From: Flaccisagitta enflata
Taxonomy: Eukaryota > Chaetognatha > Sagittoidea > Aphragmophora
Length of the DNA: 64,000 nucleotides
Direction: 5' to 3'
NCBI GenBank assembly: GCA_965153355.1
Contig: OZ231126.1
Span: forward strand, 6,696,001 to 6,760,000
Shown here: positions 10,866-22,339 of the stretch, piece after piece
How the letters are laid out: every line of letters begins with the position of its first letter
Numbering within the stretch: the first letter of the stretch is position 1
The notes under the pieces: generated by a model
Told to the model about the DNA's origin: nothing
What the model saw: the letters and a program-made list of their open reading frames with translations, nothing else
The model's database searches: none
Program-made: the position numbers and the translations under genes

Positions 10866-11130
10866 TCTGTCTAAGAGATGAGATGAGATGATTGTAGATA
10901 ATTTTTGTACTTTTTTGGCACTTTATCACCGAATTTCTCTCAATCATTATGCATTCATCTCATTTGGCGATTACAGAATGGAGATTCTTAATAACTTAAC
11001 ATCAGGGTTATCAAGGTTGAAAAAAAAATGATAGAGATATTGACTGGAGCAAAATCAGTGATGGAAATGGTAATTATGTCCTCTGGGTAAGTTCTTCCGG
11101 TTCAATTTTCAGTGCGTCCTATGTATTTTT
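10866..11130. other. No recognised feature
   Basis: AT-rich sequence including a short GAGAT repeat near 10876. Nothing supportable. Confidence 0.5.
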
Positions 11131-11336
11131 AGTCGCGTGCTACGCGACTCTACACCCCGCTTTGTCGGTACGTCAGTCCGTCCTTCAGTACGTTGGTTCG
11201 TCTGTCCGTCACACTTTACTTTTTCTGGGTTTTTACGGTTTTAGGCCTTACTGCTTCTGTCCAAATGATCTGGTGACCTCAATTACGGCCCCTGCCCACC
11301 CGCACGCGACCGGGGTAGCCGTGTATCCGGCCTTGT
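11131..11336 (-). mobile_element. A element, complete
   Basis: Plus strand: hairpin AGTCGCGTGCTACGCGACT, CTACACCCCGCTTTGTCGG, a GTCAGTCC tract, TTACTTTTTCTGGG, then CACGCGACCGGGGTAGCCG and TGTATCCGGCCTTGTT. A near-canonical copy. Confidence 0.85.
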
Positions 11337-11475
11337 TTTCCTGTCACTCCTCGTCAATTGTTTATGAAGTCTCCTATTTGAAACATCCTATCATACTGCA
11401 TCTTCTACTACCCTCCCGTTGTATCCTTTTTTTCCTTTACCCTAGCTGGTCCAGTAACCATCTGAATCCTCAAGT

Positions 11476-12092
11476 TGGTCCATAGGGCTAATGTCCTGTA
11501 GAACAAAAGGGTGAATTTCCGTTGAACTGTCTTTATGTCTGCGTATATGTATGCTTCCTCATGGGGAACTCACAAGCCCATGTCCCAAACAAGCCCTACA
11601 TGCCCTCAAATCTGCTCTTTCAGACTTCAATGGACCTGTTCAGGTACTAAACTAACACTTGTCGCAAAACTATTGCAAAAGCAACGCTTCAAGTAAAACC
11701 ATGAAATACATACTTTTAGTGGGTCCAGTTGTGTGAAATTTTAACTGAAGCATAATGACACCTTTGGGTTATCGCGGTGAAAAATGAAGTTCTCATTGAA
11801 TAACATGGAAAATTGACAAGAAACTAAAAAAAAATGTAAAACTCTCATTACATATCATGTATAATTGTCCCAAAGGCCTGAAATATGCCTTCTCAGGACG
11901 TAAGGAAATTCACCCCTGTGTCCCACAGGACATCGGCCCTTTGGGGCCGCTGCCCTGCTCTCACTCCACTTCTTCAAGCAGGGCATTGGTCACCGCTGAC
12001 CATGTGCGATCCTTGGATGACTTGTTTACTCCTATACTAAATCATATTCAGTGGGGCAACGGGTACCGCTGACCATCGGCGATCTTTGGATA
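11476..12092 (+). mobile_element. B element, divergent copy
   Basis: The left arm (GGCTAATGTCCTGTAGAAC, GGTGAATTTCC) pairs with the right arm near 11907-11957 (GGAAATTCACCCCTGTG, ACAGGACATCGGCCC). It is followed by GGGGCCGCTGCCC and the 3' module GGGGCAACGGGTACCGCTGA. The core lacks a clear minisatellite. The region between the arms holds no gene. Confidence 0.65.
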
Positions 12093-12102
12093 AATGTTTT
12101 TT

Positions 12103-12292
12103 GTTGCAGACACGCAACTCTATAAGAGGCTTTGTCCGTCCATCTGTTGGTCCGTAGGTCACGCTCAAGTTTAGTTGAACGTCTGAAAAAACGCATCTAT
12201 GATGCTACAGATATTATTGTGTGCGGTTAGGGAGGGTGTGAATGGGGGTTGTACGCTCCTGCCCACCCGTCCGCAATGATATAATTTCCCCG
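12103..12292 (-). mobile_element. E element
   Basis: Hairpin GTTGCAGACACGCAAC followed by TCTATAAGAGGCTTTGTCC at one end and GCCCACCCGTCCGCAATG at the other. The AACAAGG terminus is degraded. It directly follows the B element. Confidence 0.6.
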
Positions 12293-12504
12293 TGTAACTC
12301 ATTTCCCTTCATCCAATTCCCCCCCCCCCATTTGCCTCATAAACTAATTCTGTTCTTATCTTCCTTTCCCTCTTTTGTCCCAAGAGTCCCATCACCACAT
12401 ATTACAGTTAACGATAAGGTGATACATTTTCCTTCTCTCTATTATTTCTTGACTGTGGTCATTCTTTTTTGCCTGTATCTTATTTCTCCTACTTTCCCTC
12501 ATCC

Positions 12505-13195
12505 ATCTCCATCTCATCCTTTCTCCTTCATCCATCTCTTCATCCTTCTCTTCCTTATTCCTTCATCCATCTCTTCATCCATCTCTTCATCCATCTCTTC
12601 ATCCATCCCTTCATCCATCCCTTCATCCCTTTCATCCATGATTCATCCATCTCTTCATCCATCTCTTCATCCATCCCTTCATCCATCTCATCATCCATCC
12701 CTTCATCATCTCTTCATCCATCTGTTCATCCATCTGTTCATCCATCTCTTCATCCATCTGTTCATCCATCTCTTCATCCATCTCTTCATCCATCTCTTCA
12801 TCCCATCTTCATTCATCCATCCATCCATCCATCTCTTCATCCATATCTCATTCTCTTCATCCATCCTCTTCATCCCATTCATCCATCCCTTCATCCATCT
12901 CTTCATCCATCTCTTCATCCATCTCTTCATCCATCTCTTCATCCATCTCTTCATCCATCTCTTCATCCATCTCTTCATCCATCTTTCATCCATCCCTTCA
13001 TCCATCTCTTCATCCATCTTTCATCCATCCCTTCATCCTTCTCTTCATCCATCTCTTCATCCATCCCTTCATCCATCTCTTCATCCATCTCTTCATCCAT
13101 CTCTTCATCCATCTCTTCATCCATCTCTTCATCCATCTCTTCATCCATCTCTCCATCCATCTCCTCATCCATCCCTTCATCCATCTCATTCTCTT
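12505..13195 (+). repeat. 12-bp minisatellite CATCCATCTCTT
   Basis: More than fifty units, mostly TTCATCCATCTC with C/T variants. The His/Pro/Ser-rich and Met/Lys/Asp-rich open frames on the two strands are repeat translations. Confidence 0.95.
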
Positions 13196-13199
13196 TCTC

Positions 13200-13576
13200 A
13201 TTTTTACCTCATCTATTTCTCATCTATTTCTCATTGTGTTTATCTAATGAGCTATCTGTCATAAATTCATCTTTGCTCTGCAATAAAAAGATAAGTTCAA
13301 TAATTAGCAACACACATGCTACAAACGATTGAAAAAAGACCAACAAAAGCAGTTTCAGATCTTTATTTTCAAACATCTCCAAATGACCAGACAAATATAA
13401 CGCCAAAGCTCATTCGCTCCCTTTCCCTCTTGAAGGGGTGTAGGATATGGGCTCCAGGTTGATTTGTTGGTTCTTTCATGGTTGTGTCCCTTGTGTGAGT
13501 TGAGCTTGGTCCTTACCCTCACATTAGAAAAGCTGTTTGGTGGAGGTTTCTAGGTGAACTTCAAAATTGTGCAGTA
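13200..13576. other. No recognised feature
   Basis: Moderate-complexity sequence between an array and a small TA element. No domain or transposon terminus found. Confidence 0.5.
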
Positions 13577-13701
13577 CAGTTAAATCCCGCTATAGCAGAT
13601 CCAAGAGTAACAGAAATCCACCTATGATAGATCTAAAAACTTTGAATATGGTGGATGAAATTTGTTAGTGCCTTTACTTCCGGTATTGCGGGGTTTAATG
13701 G
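13577..13701. mobile_element. Pogo-like short element
   Basis: Starts CAGTTAAATCCCGCTATAGC and ends GCGGGGTTTAATGG between TA dinucleotides. The termini resemble the CAGTTGAACCC...TAACGGA ends common in pogo/Tigger-type non-autonomous elements. Related copies are near 23695, 35931 and 38846. Confidence 0.6.
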
Positions 13702-13991
13702 TACTTACAATTGATATACTGTTTCATATCAACACAAGCATACATCCCACCAAGATTACATCTAGATGACATCTAGATTGACTAGCCTTAAATAAAAAAG
13801 CTTATCAATCAAAAGTGCTGAACTTATGCCACTCTTCTCCTCCTCCTCCTCCTCCTCCTTTACCATTCAGCCTCTATTAAGTCTCATTGGTCCTCTGGGT
13901 CTTTAGCCAAAAGCTGTGTCTGCAAACCAATCATCCATGGGTCAAACAGGTCGAGGATACCTTGACAGAAACCCACTGGACGGTGATAACT

Positions 13992-14345
13992 CGTGCTGTG
14001 ATGGCACAGTGTGCCAGACTTGCATATTGTTAGTGGCACTGTGCCGAGCATGCATATTTATGGCGGCACAGTGCGCTTGACCTGCATATGGGTGGTGGCA
14101 TGGTGTGCTTGATCCGCATATCAGTGGCGACACAGTGTGGCAGACAGGCAGATCTATTGCGGCACAGTGCGCATATTGCGCATATTGTTGGTGGTGCAGT
14201 GTGCTGAACCTGCATATTGGTGGTGGCGGTACAGTGTGCTGGATCCGCATATTTGCAGCGCACAGTGTGCTAAACAGGCATATCAGTAGCGGGACAATAC
14301 GCTGGACCTGCATAACAGTGGTGGTACACAGTGCTGAACCCACAT
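13992..14345 (+). repeat. About 37-bp minisatellite
   Basis: About ten imperfect units containing GGCACAGTGTGCT...CCTGCATAT. Cys/His frames on the minus strand come from the repeat. Confidence 0.85.
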
Positions 14346-14582
14346 ATATGCGACCAATGTGTACTTAACTCGTGTATCAATTATCGACCTGGTGTTCCCC
14401 TTCCCCCAGAGGGCAATGCACTGTGTAACTGTGGCTGCAGCCCTGGTCATCCCACTAGAGGACTAAGCATGGCGCTGCAATACCTTCGCCAAAAGCATCT
14501 GTGTAGGTTCTTGCTTTTTCCCGTCTTTATTTGCTCAGCGTCCATTGCAAAGGTCTCGGTCTCATTTCATCTCCGGTTCTTA

Positions 14583-14659
<77 letters not shown>

Positions 14660-14698
14660 TTGTTTTTGTTTTTGTGTGTATGTGTGTATGTGTGTGTG

Positions 14699-14788
<90 letters not shown>
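14583..14788 (+). repeat. (TTG)n, (TG)n and (CT)n compound microsatellite
   Basis: About 25 TTG units, a short GTGTAT spacer tract, then about 43 CT units. Confidence 0.95.
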
Positions 14789-14790
<2 letters not shown>

Positions 14791-15279
14791 AGTTCTTCCA
14801 ATATTTCTCGCATTGACTCTCCTCCTACTTAGATATACCAGAGTCTTCTCACTCCTTCATTGAAGTGATGTTCTTATGTTTGTGAGTTGAGCAGACATTT
14901 TCTCTCTCCTGCCTCTTATTTTGACTCGAGTTTACGCCTACTACCGCCCTCTTAAGCTCTTCTCCCGCCCTCTTCTGCCTCCCTCTTATCTTCCTTCTTT
15001 TGGCCAAACCAAGAATGGGTTTTCTTCCTTTTTAGACAACGATGAATATTTATCTTAGTTCAACTCTCTTTTTTTGACGGATCTGATAGATAAGTTATGA
15101 TACAATCTTTGTTTTGTTAGTTCGTTAGTTTCGCTGGTTAGGTTTTTTCGTATTTGTTTGATTGATCGGTAATTTCGTTCAGGTTACTTCCGTTTTTTTC
15201 GCATTGTGTGCGTAGTCTTGTCCCTGCGAACATCGAACATTGAATCAAAGAGTAAGAGATTTATAAGCTTAGATCTAAG
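14789..15279. other. No recognised feature
   Basis: Pyrimidine-rich then mixed sequence. No gene, terminus or RNA seen. Confidence 0.5.
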
Positions 15280-15500
15280 AACAAGCGACGCGGGGTCACT
15301 ACATCGTTGCGGACGGGTGGGCAGGGGCGTCCAACCCCCATCCACACCCCAACCCAACCCCCACACTCTAACGCTCGTTTTCCCACTTTTCAACTCGATG
15401 ACCTTCGACGGACCAACGGACCGATGGACCAACGGATTGAAGGACGAACGGATGGACGGACGGACAAAGACTCTTTTAGAGTTGCGTGTCCACAACTAAA
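15280..15500 (+). mobile_element. E element, complete
   Basis: Begins AACAAGCGACGCGGGG, then GTTGCGGACGGGTGGGCAGG. A GACCAACGGACC tract follows, then CTCTTTTAGAGTTGCGTGTC and CACAACTAAAAA. The subterminal GTTGCGGAC is mirrored in the hairpin as in the copy at 49029. Confidence 0.75.
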
Positions 15501-15811
15501 AATGAAGTTGTAGTTTGGTAGGATTGCATCATTTGCACTAGAAGTTATTTCACCGCATTTTGGCCCGTCTTTTGGCATTTGGCCCGCATTTTTGCCCGTA
15601 ACTCTGACCTGACGACATAATGACATGATGATTATAAAGATAGAACAGGCTGCATTTGTATCAGTAAGCGCTCCGGTTGTAGCTCAGGTCGGAACTGAAA
15701 TAGGAAAGCATGAAGAAGTTTTTATTGATATGGAGCGCCATGGACCGATTTTCCAAGTACTATCTCTCCATCTCCAACGTCTACCTATCCATCTTCATGC
15801 AGTGAAATGAG

Positions 15812-16058
<247 letters not shown>

Positions 16059-16334
16059 AGAGAAAGATCCAAATGAGAAAAAGACAAAATTGTAAGAAGT
16101 TAGGGACAGAAAAACAGACGATTGCAAAAAGATAAAAGACTCAAATGGACCATTTCAGCGAGAAATCAATTGAGAAGGAAAAAAGGAAAAAAGGAAAAAT
16201 ATTCCTCGAGCTACTGGAGGAGAATCAAAAGTAGAATCAAGAGATAACAAGGCCAACACCTATAAGTCGCGTGCAGGACAAAAATAACTGAACTGACCTG
16301 ACTCCTTATTGTATCTTTTTATCGAAAATCAGAC

Positions 16335-16985
16335 TTAAACGCAACCCAAAACAGACCCAAACCAGACTCAAACCAGACTCAAACCAGACTCAAACCAGAC
16401 TCAAAACAGACTCAAACCAGACTCAAACCAGAATCAAACCAGATCGAAACCAGACCTAAATCAGACATAAACCAGACATAAACCAGATTTAAGCCAGACT
16501 CAAACCAGACTCAAACCAGACTAAAACCAGACTCAAACCAGACTTAAACCAGACTTAAACCAGGCTCAAACCAGGCACAAACCAGGCTCAAACCAGACTC
16601 AAACCAGACTCAAACCAGACTCAAACCAGACTCAAACAAGACTCAAGCCAGACTCAAACCAGACTCAAACCAGATTCAAACCAGACTCAAACCAGACTCA
16701 AACCAGACTCAAACCAGACTCAAACCAGAATTAAACCAGAATTAAACCAAACCAAAACCAGACCAAAACCCGACCAAAACCAGACCTAAATCAGACCTAA
16801 ATCAAACATAAACCAGACAAAAACCAGACATACACCAGACCTAAACCAGACCTAACCCAGACCTAAACCAGACATAAATCAGACATGAACCAGTCTTAAA
16901 CCAGACTTAAACCAGACTTAAACCAGACTTAAACCAGACTTAAACCAGACTTAAACCAGACTTAAACCAGACTTAAACCATACTT
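16335..16985 (+). repeat. 11-bp minisatellite (ACCAGACTCAA)n
   Basis: About sixty units with variants in the last four bases (CTCA, CTTA, CATA, CCTA), clustered by variant type as expected from local duplication. Confidence 0.9.
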
Positions 16986-17060
16986 ATCTTTAATATCATT
17001 TTAGCCAGCAGACTGAAACCAGCAGACTTAAACCATTAGACCAGCAGATTTAAACCATTA

Positions 17061-17669
17061 CTATCTTGGAAATAGATATACGGACACTTGATAAAAAAGT
17101 TCATTTATTGACTAGAAAAGTACATGAACATGTTGAAAAACGCCTAATACTTTGTATGTCCGCCTTGGGCATTGGCCACTGCTTGCATTCGGCGTGGCAT
17201 TGAATCGTAGAGTGACGCCAAGTAATCTGGACTGATCTTCTTCCAAACCATTAGCGCAATTCTTTTCAGCACTTTTTTTGAAGTTGCCCGTATGTCCGAT
17301 TGCGCGTAAACTGAGGCCTTCACCCTTTAAAGCGATAATTGCCCCTTTGGTATCTAGGGAAATGCGTTTTTCCAGAGGCATTGTAAAAAAAACTGAAGTA
17401 AAAAAGAAAAATCCTGGAGGCGACGAGCCCAGAAGGCGCCAAGGGGTATGATGAAAATTATCCGCAATTTTTTTCCAAATTTGAAAAGCAACGTTTTTAC
17501 TCTTTCGGCTCTCATTTCTAAACGAATAAAGATACAGTATTGCGCTTGGTCTAGATCGCTAGATCTTTCGAAGACGCGCATTTTCAAAAAAAAAAAACGA
17601 ATGTTCTAAGACAAAAATTAAGCGCGCTATGACTATAAACAGCTGTCCGTATATTTATTTCTAAGATAG
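17061..17669 (-). mobile_element. Tc1-like element, internally deleted
   Basis: Termini CTATCTTGGAAATAGATATA and its inverted partner (ending ATTTCTAAGATAG) lie between TA dinucleotides. The surrounding minisatellite is continuous once the element is removed. At 609 bp it is far shorter than the usual 1.3-1.6 kb of Tc1 elements. Confidence 0.9.
17145..17381 (-). pseudogene. Tc1-family transposase remnant
   Basis: Two parts of a Tc1/mariner transposase survive in different frames. The start at 17381 reads MPLEKRISLDTKGAIIALKG then EGLSLRAIG, which fits the N-terminal helix-turn-helix that binds the terminal repeats. Near 17145-17260 another frame reads KISPDYLASLYDSMPRRMQA then VANAQGGHTKY and a stop, the typical C-terminal tail of Tc1 transposases (MPRR...GGHTKY). 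The catalytic DDE/DDD core between them is absent and the frames do not match, so no active enzyme can be made. Identification is from family knowledge of these motifs; the deletion junction is near 17270-17300. Confidence 0.85.
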
Positions 17670-18480
17670 TAGATTTAAACCAGCAGACTTAAACCAGCAG
17701 ATTTAAACCAGCAGACTTTAACCAGCAGACTTAACCCATTCAATCTAAACCAGCAGACTTAAACCAGCAGATTTAAACCAGCAGATTTAAACCAGCAGAC
17801 TTTAACCATCAGACTTTACCCAGCAGACTTTAACCAGCAGACTTTAACCAGCAGACTTTAACCAGCAGACTTTAACCAAAAATGACCAAAAAAGACCAAA
17901 ATGACCAAAATGATCAAAAATGACCAAAAATGACCAAAATGACCAAAATGACCAAAATGACCAAAGATGACCAAAGATGACCAAAGATGACCAAAATGAC
18001 CAAATTGACCAAAAATGACCAAATGACCAAATGACCAAATTGACAAAATGACCAAATTGACAAAAATGATCAAAAATGATCAAAAATGACCAAAAATGAC
18101 CAAAAATGACCTAAAATGACCTAAAATGACCAAAATGACCAAAATGACCTAAAATGACCAAAATGACCAAAATGACCAAAAATGACCAAAAATGATCAAA
18201 ATACCCAAAAATGACCAAAAATGACCAAAAATGATCAAAAATGATCAAAAATGGCCAAAAATGACCAAAATGACCAAAATGACTAAAAATGACCAAAAAT
18301 AATAATCAAAAATAATCAAAAATGACCAAAAATGACCAAAAATGATCCAATATGACCAAAAATGACCAAAATGACCAAAATGACCAAAATGACCAAAATG
18401 ACCAAAATGACCAAAAATGGCCAAAAATGACCAAAAATGACCAAAAATAACCAAAAATGACCAAAAGCAACCAATAATTC
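17670..18480 (+). repeat. 14-bp and 10-11-bp minisatellites
   Basis: TTAAACCAGCAGAC units to about 17875, then ATGACCAAAA units to about 18480. Frames reading FWSFWSFW or GHFGHFGH on the minus strand come from the repeat. Confidence 0.9.
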
Positions 18481-18754
18481 CCAAAAACAACAAAAAAGGA
18501 CTCAAAATAACTCCAGACGACCCAAAAAGACGAAAAAAGCTAGGTGTGACCGACAGACCGACAGACCGACAGACCGACAGACGGACAGAGTGGGTCATAG
18601 AGTCGCGTGCACGCGACTAAACAAGAGGATAGTTTGAAGAAGGCTGCCGGGCGCGATAAAGCGAACCGCATCTGTCCGGCGAGATCATTTTCTTAACTAA
18701 ATCGTTTACAAGCCATATGTGCATAGTAACGTCTTTCTCTAAACATATCAAAGC

Positions 18755-18950
18755 CTATAACCGGATAACCGCGTGCGGATGGGCATTGGGCAGGGGCAGT
18801 AATGTAAAGTCATCATTTAATGTAAAGTCATCATGTAAAGTCATCTTGGAACTAGAGCAGGGGCAAATCGTGAACCGACGGATGGACCAACCATTTTTTA
18901 GGTTGTGGTTTTGCGTGCACGCTGTGAAAAATGAGCCCCTTCACCCACCT
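18755..18950 (+). mobile_element. Degenerate A/E-type copy
   Basis: Reads CCGGATAACCGCGTGCGG, GGGCAGGGGCAGTAATG, a short GTAAAGTCATC triplication, GACGGATGGACC and TTGCGTGCACGC. The ends are eroded. Confidence 0.45.
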
Positions 18951-19199
18951 GTACCCGTACACAGCGATATATTTTCCTTGATAATCAACTACCAAAGCGC
19001 TGTGAGATCTATCTCGAAAAATATATTCAATCGCATTTCCTTTGATGAAAACATGCAAGGAAAGTAAGCATAAAATGAACACATCGAATCGAGTTGGACA
19101 ACATTACTTCATAACAAAAATTCGGGACAAGAGCCTTGCAGACAAATCGATGTTATAGTTATGTATGTTTATTTCTATCTTTGACCATTTGCTACTGTA

Positions 19200-19795
19200 C
19201 TATCTAGAACATATGTATATCGACAGGCATTTTAAGCAATAACTCTGTTAAGAATAAAAAAATTATATAAAAACCAGTGAGATTCTGTAACTATTTCGAA
19301 TTTCTGACCAAATGCCGCAAACCGCATCCTTTTAGCTCAAGGCGTTTAGAATTGACAGGCAAAACAAGATTGATACTTCAATTAGAAAATGGCCAAAAAA
19401 ATTCATCTAGTTTCTTTACAAGTTACTAAGTCTCCTTTCAGATAGATTGGAGGTTTTTTCCACCCTATTTTTGGTCCTAATTACAGCGCCCAACACCTTT
19501 GCTACATTATCTTGGTTGATTTCAACCTCTCTGAATCATTGGGATTGCAACTGAAGCAAAAGGGAGAACATGGCATACGCTAAGGAAATTTTTTAATGAA
19601 ATTTTATGAGGGATAGTTATCATGCATTTATACAAAGCATTTGTGTTAAAGTGCTTAGAAAATCCACATACAGTTATGTGTTGAAACCCAAAGACTATTA
19701 TTAAGTATCTGACATGTTTTGACGGTTTTTCTATGATTCCTATACTGCCAAATTAACCAATCCCCTTACTGTCGATATACTTATGTTCTAGATAG
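19200..19795. mobile_element. TA-flanked Tc1-like short element
   Basis: Termini CTATCTAGAACATATGTATA and the inverted partner (ending TATGTTCTAGATAG) lie between TA dinucleotides, with arms of about 28 bp. The terminal pattern resembles the element at 17061. No transposase frame found in 596 bp. Confidence 0.8.
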
Positions 19796-19935
19796 TAGTC
19801 ATAGTTAAATGATTGTACTGCTACACTTCTTGTGTGAACATAAACAAATCAAAAGGTTAACGTAGGATGGGCTCAAATTGGGCATTCCAACAAAAGGTAT
19901 TTCCAGGCACTTTCCATGATCCTTTTGCTTGATCA

Positions 19936-20528
19936 CCATCTTGGCCATAAAGATCCAGACAGTAGGCGTATAAGTTAATTTGGTGACCAGAAGTGAGCAG
20001 CAAACATATTAAAATGCATCTAATATTAGGTATGACCATGTTGGGCATCTACCAGACCACCACCACCTGCGTACGCTTTGGCATGGTCTGGAGGTACTCT
20101 GGAGTGATGTTGTTTCAAACCTTTAATGTAATTGATTTCAGCCCTACTTTGAATGTCGTTTTCCAGTGTTTCTGCGGGGTTTCCGTTTGAATCTTTAAGT
20201 TCTGAATTGGATTAAGATCCAGATTGATTTGGTCTAACCCTAGACGAGCTTAGCTCATCGACTTTTCAATACATTTGGCGCAATGCACCAGTGCACCATC
20301 TTCCATAAACAAACAAAGATTACAAAATTACCCACCACACTTGCAAAAAGCAAATGTTTTCTTCATTCCGCTCTCCTTTCTAAACGGATAAAGAAACAGG
20401 AACCAGCTTGGTCTCATTCAATAGATTTTTCAAAGATGAGAATTTCTAAAGAAAAATCATCTCAGTGCGATTAAAGTTAAGCGAGTTATGACACTTTAAA
20501 GCTGTCCGGATCTTTATGGCCAAGATGG
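19936..20528 (-). mobile_element. Tc1-like element, second lineage, internally deleted
   Basis: Termini CCATCTTGGCCATAAAGATC and its inverse at 20506-20528; the right end is followed by TA, the left flank is CA. On the minus strand about 20040-20120 encodes NNITPEYLQTMPKRTQVVVV, a recognisable Tc1 C-terminal segment (TPEYLQ..MPKR), with the remainder shifted in frame. The catalytic core is missing. Confidence 0.8.
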
Positions 20529-20530
20529 TA

Positions 20531-20718
20531 GAGCCCCATCTACATGGATGATCTATTTTGACTTGATCTAGGCACGGCGTCATTAATGCTGTAGTTACAT
20601 AGAATTGATTGCTATGGTTGTAAAAGAAATTTCTTCCATTGCAATTCTATACAACTACATCACTGATGTCACACTGGCTAGATCAAGTCCAAATCGATTT
20701 TCCAAGTAGATTGGGCTC
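20531..20718. mobile_element. 188-bp hairpin MITE
   Basis: GAGCCCCATCTAC... and ...GTAGATTGGGCTC form arms of about 85 bp with a short loop, flanked by TA. The left TA is the same TA that ends the preceding Tc1-like element. Confidence 0.8.
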
Positions 20719-20769
20719 TAATCATGTACAGTACGATGGAATTGTTGACCAAAAAGAAAAAAGTCCAAC

Positions 20770-20875
20770 ACCACTAGGGATTCGATCTTGTGAACCTGAA
20801 CAGAGGATTTTCTTTCCTCAAGGTCATGACTTTACCAGCAGAGACACTGCGCTGCAAGCAGATAAAAAGAATTGA
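20770..20875 (-). other. tRNA-like sequence (possible SINE head)
   Basis: On the minus strand there is a box-B-like GATCGAATCCC about 70 bases after a box-A-like GCAGCGCAGTG...TGGT. The cloverleaf is not convincing, so this is at most a tRNA-derived repeat. Confidence 0.35.
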
Positions 20876-20914
20876 TTCTCGTTTTTTTTTCTAAATCATT
20901 TTGTGCCAAATTTA

Positions 20915-21506
20915 ACCATGGCCAAAAAAAAAGAAAAAAGTAGACGCTCAATTCTTATCATTTAATTGAAAACCAGTCACACTTTTTACTTGAAATCTAT
21001 GAGCATTTTAAAGATCTTCAAAAACTCAAACCTAGACCGAGCAGAAATTTGTGATTCAAGTCGTTTAGAAATGACATAAGATTGAAGTTCAACACTCATT
21101 TTTCAAAATGCCAAAAAAGGCAGATTTCAACATCTGTGAACAAGAAACTATTTCACTAATTTTTTATGTAGAAGGAAGTTATGAAATAGATGGAGAAAAA
21201 CTGAAGTATTTTCAATTCTCTTTAAGATGAAACCAAGCAAAACTCATGATTCCGCTTCGTTTAAAGGCTGTATTAATTCAAAGTTGGTTACTCTAAAAAC
21301 ATTTTCAACATATTTGAGATTTTCAAGTAGTTGTCTTTAGAATATCATAACTTCTAAAATTCTGAAGCTAGAATGTTCAGAAAGAGCTCAAATGAAAGAT
21401 CTTTTGTAGCTCTTTAAAACCATCATAGATGTTAAGGGTTTACCATCTTTAGCTACCAAGAAATCAGCAATCAAAAAATTGCATCTACTTTTTTTTTTGC
21501 CATGGT
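20915..21506. mobile_element. TA-flanked short element
   Basis: Termini ACCATGGCC followed by an A-rich run, and the inverse TTTTTTTTTTGCCATGGT, both flanked by TA. Arms are about 30 bp. The interior has no transposase frame. The 592-bp length matches its neighbours. Confidence 0.7.
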
Positions 21507-21837
21507 TATATTCACGCAATGCCTTGAACCATCAGCTAACAGAAAAACCAGAGCGCAAAGCTCTTCACCCAAGCAATGAACATGAAGCAGGCCCTCTTTC
21601 ATTTGTTCCTATTGCTCCCATCGTACTGTAAATGGAACATGAAAAGTGCTTAGAAATGATCATCTATTCGAATGCGCAATTTGAGTCCACTCTAGTACCC
21701 AGTTAGTACCGTTCGGTGGTGAATGAATCTCATATATTGAACATGCGAGATTGTGTTATTGGAGAAAACAACAACCGGATTCCAATAAGTATTGGATTTT
21801 TTGGTGGGGAAAAACGTAAAGAACCTGAGACTGTCTT
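21507..21837. other. No recognised feature
   Basis: Mixed sequence leading into the 22-bp array. Nothing supportable. Confidence 0.5.
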
Positions 21838-22339
21838 CAGCTTCTTTTTGACGCCCGCTGATGGTGCTGTCTGCTTCTTCTGATGGCACTGTCTGCTTCT
21901 TCTGATGGCGCTGTCTGCTTCTTCTGATGGCGCTGTCTGCTTCTTCTGATGTCGCTGTCTGCTTCTTCTGATGGCGCTGTCTGCTTCATCTGACAGCGCT
22001 GTCTGCTTCTTCTGATGGCACTGTCTGCTTCTTCTGATGGCGCTTTCTGCTTCTTCTTATGGCACTGTCTGCTTCTACGTTGATGGCGCTGTCTGCTTCT
22101 TCTGATGGCACTGTCTGCTTCTTCTGATGGTGCTGTCTGCTTCTTCAAATGGCTCTGTCTGCTTCTACGTTGATGGCACTGTCTGCTTCTTCTGATGGCA
22201 CTGTCTGCTTCTACGTTGATGGCACTGTCTGCTTCTTCTGATGGCACTGTCTGCTTCTTCTGATGGCGCTGTCTGCTTCTTCTGATGGCGCTTTCTGCTT
22301 CTTCTGATGGCGCTGTCTGCTTCTACGTTGATGGCGCTA
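21838..22339 (+). repeat. 22-bp minisatellite, left block
   Basis: Units of CTGATGGCGCTGTCTGCTTC plus TT, with occasional TACGTTGATGG variants. The minus-strand frame rich in EEADSAIRRSRQ is the repeat translated; 22 bp does not keep frame per unit, so 66-bp supercycles are read. Confidence 0.95.

Larger units (their letters stand above)
16247..18624 (+). mobile_element. A element expanded by minisatellites
   Basis: Starts AACAAGGCCAACACCTATAA and GTCGCGTGCAGGAC. It ends with GACCGACAGACC repeats and hairpin GTCGCGTGCACGCGAC plus TAAA. The 2.4-kb body is almost wholly short-unit minisatellite: CCAGACTCAAA (11 bp), then AACCAGCAGACTTA (14 bp), then ATGACCAAAA (10-11 bp). A Tc1-like derivative is inserted in the middle. 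Confidence 0.75.

Noticed and set aside
12242-13332. Long His/Pro/Ser/Ile and Met/Lys/Trp open frames
   Set aside because: Translations of the CATCCATCTCTT array on both strands.
21837-22247. Repetitive Glu/Ala/Asp/Ser-Arg protein on the minus strand
   Set aside because: It is the 22-bp minisatellite read in frame; no start context, domain or splice signals.
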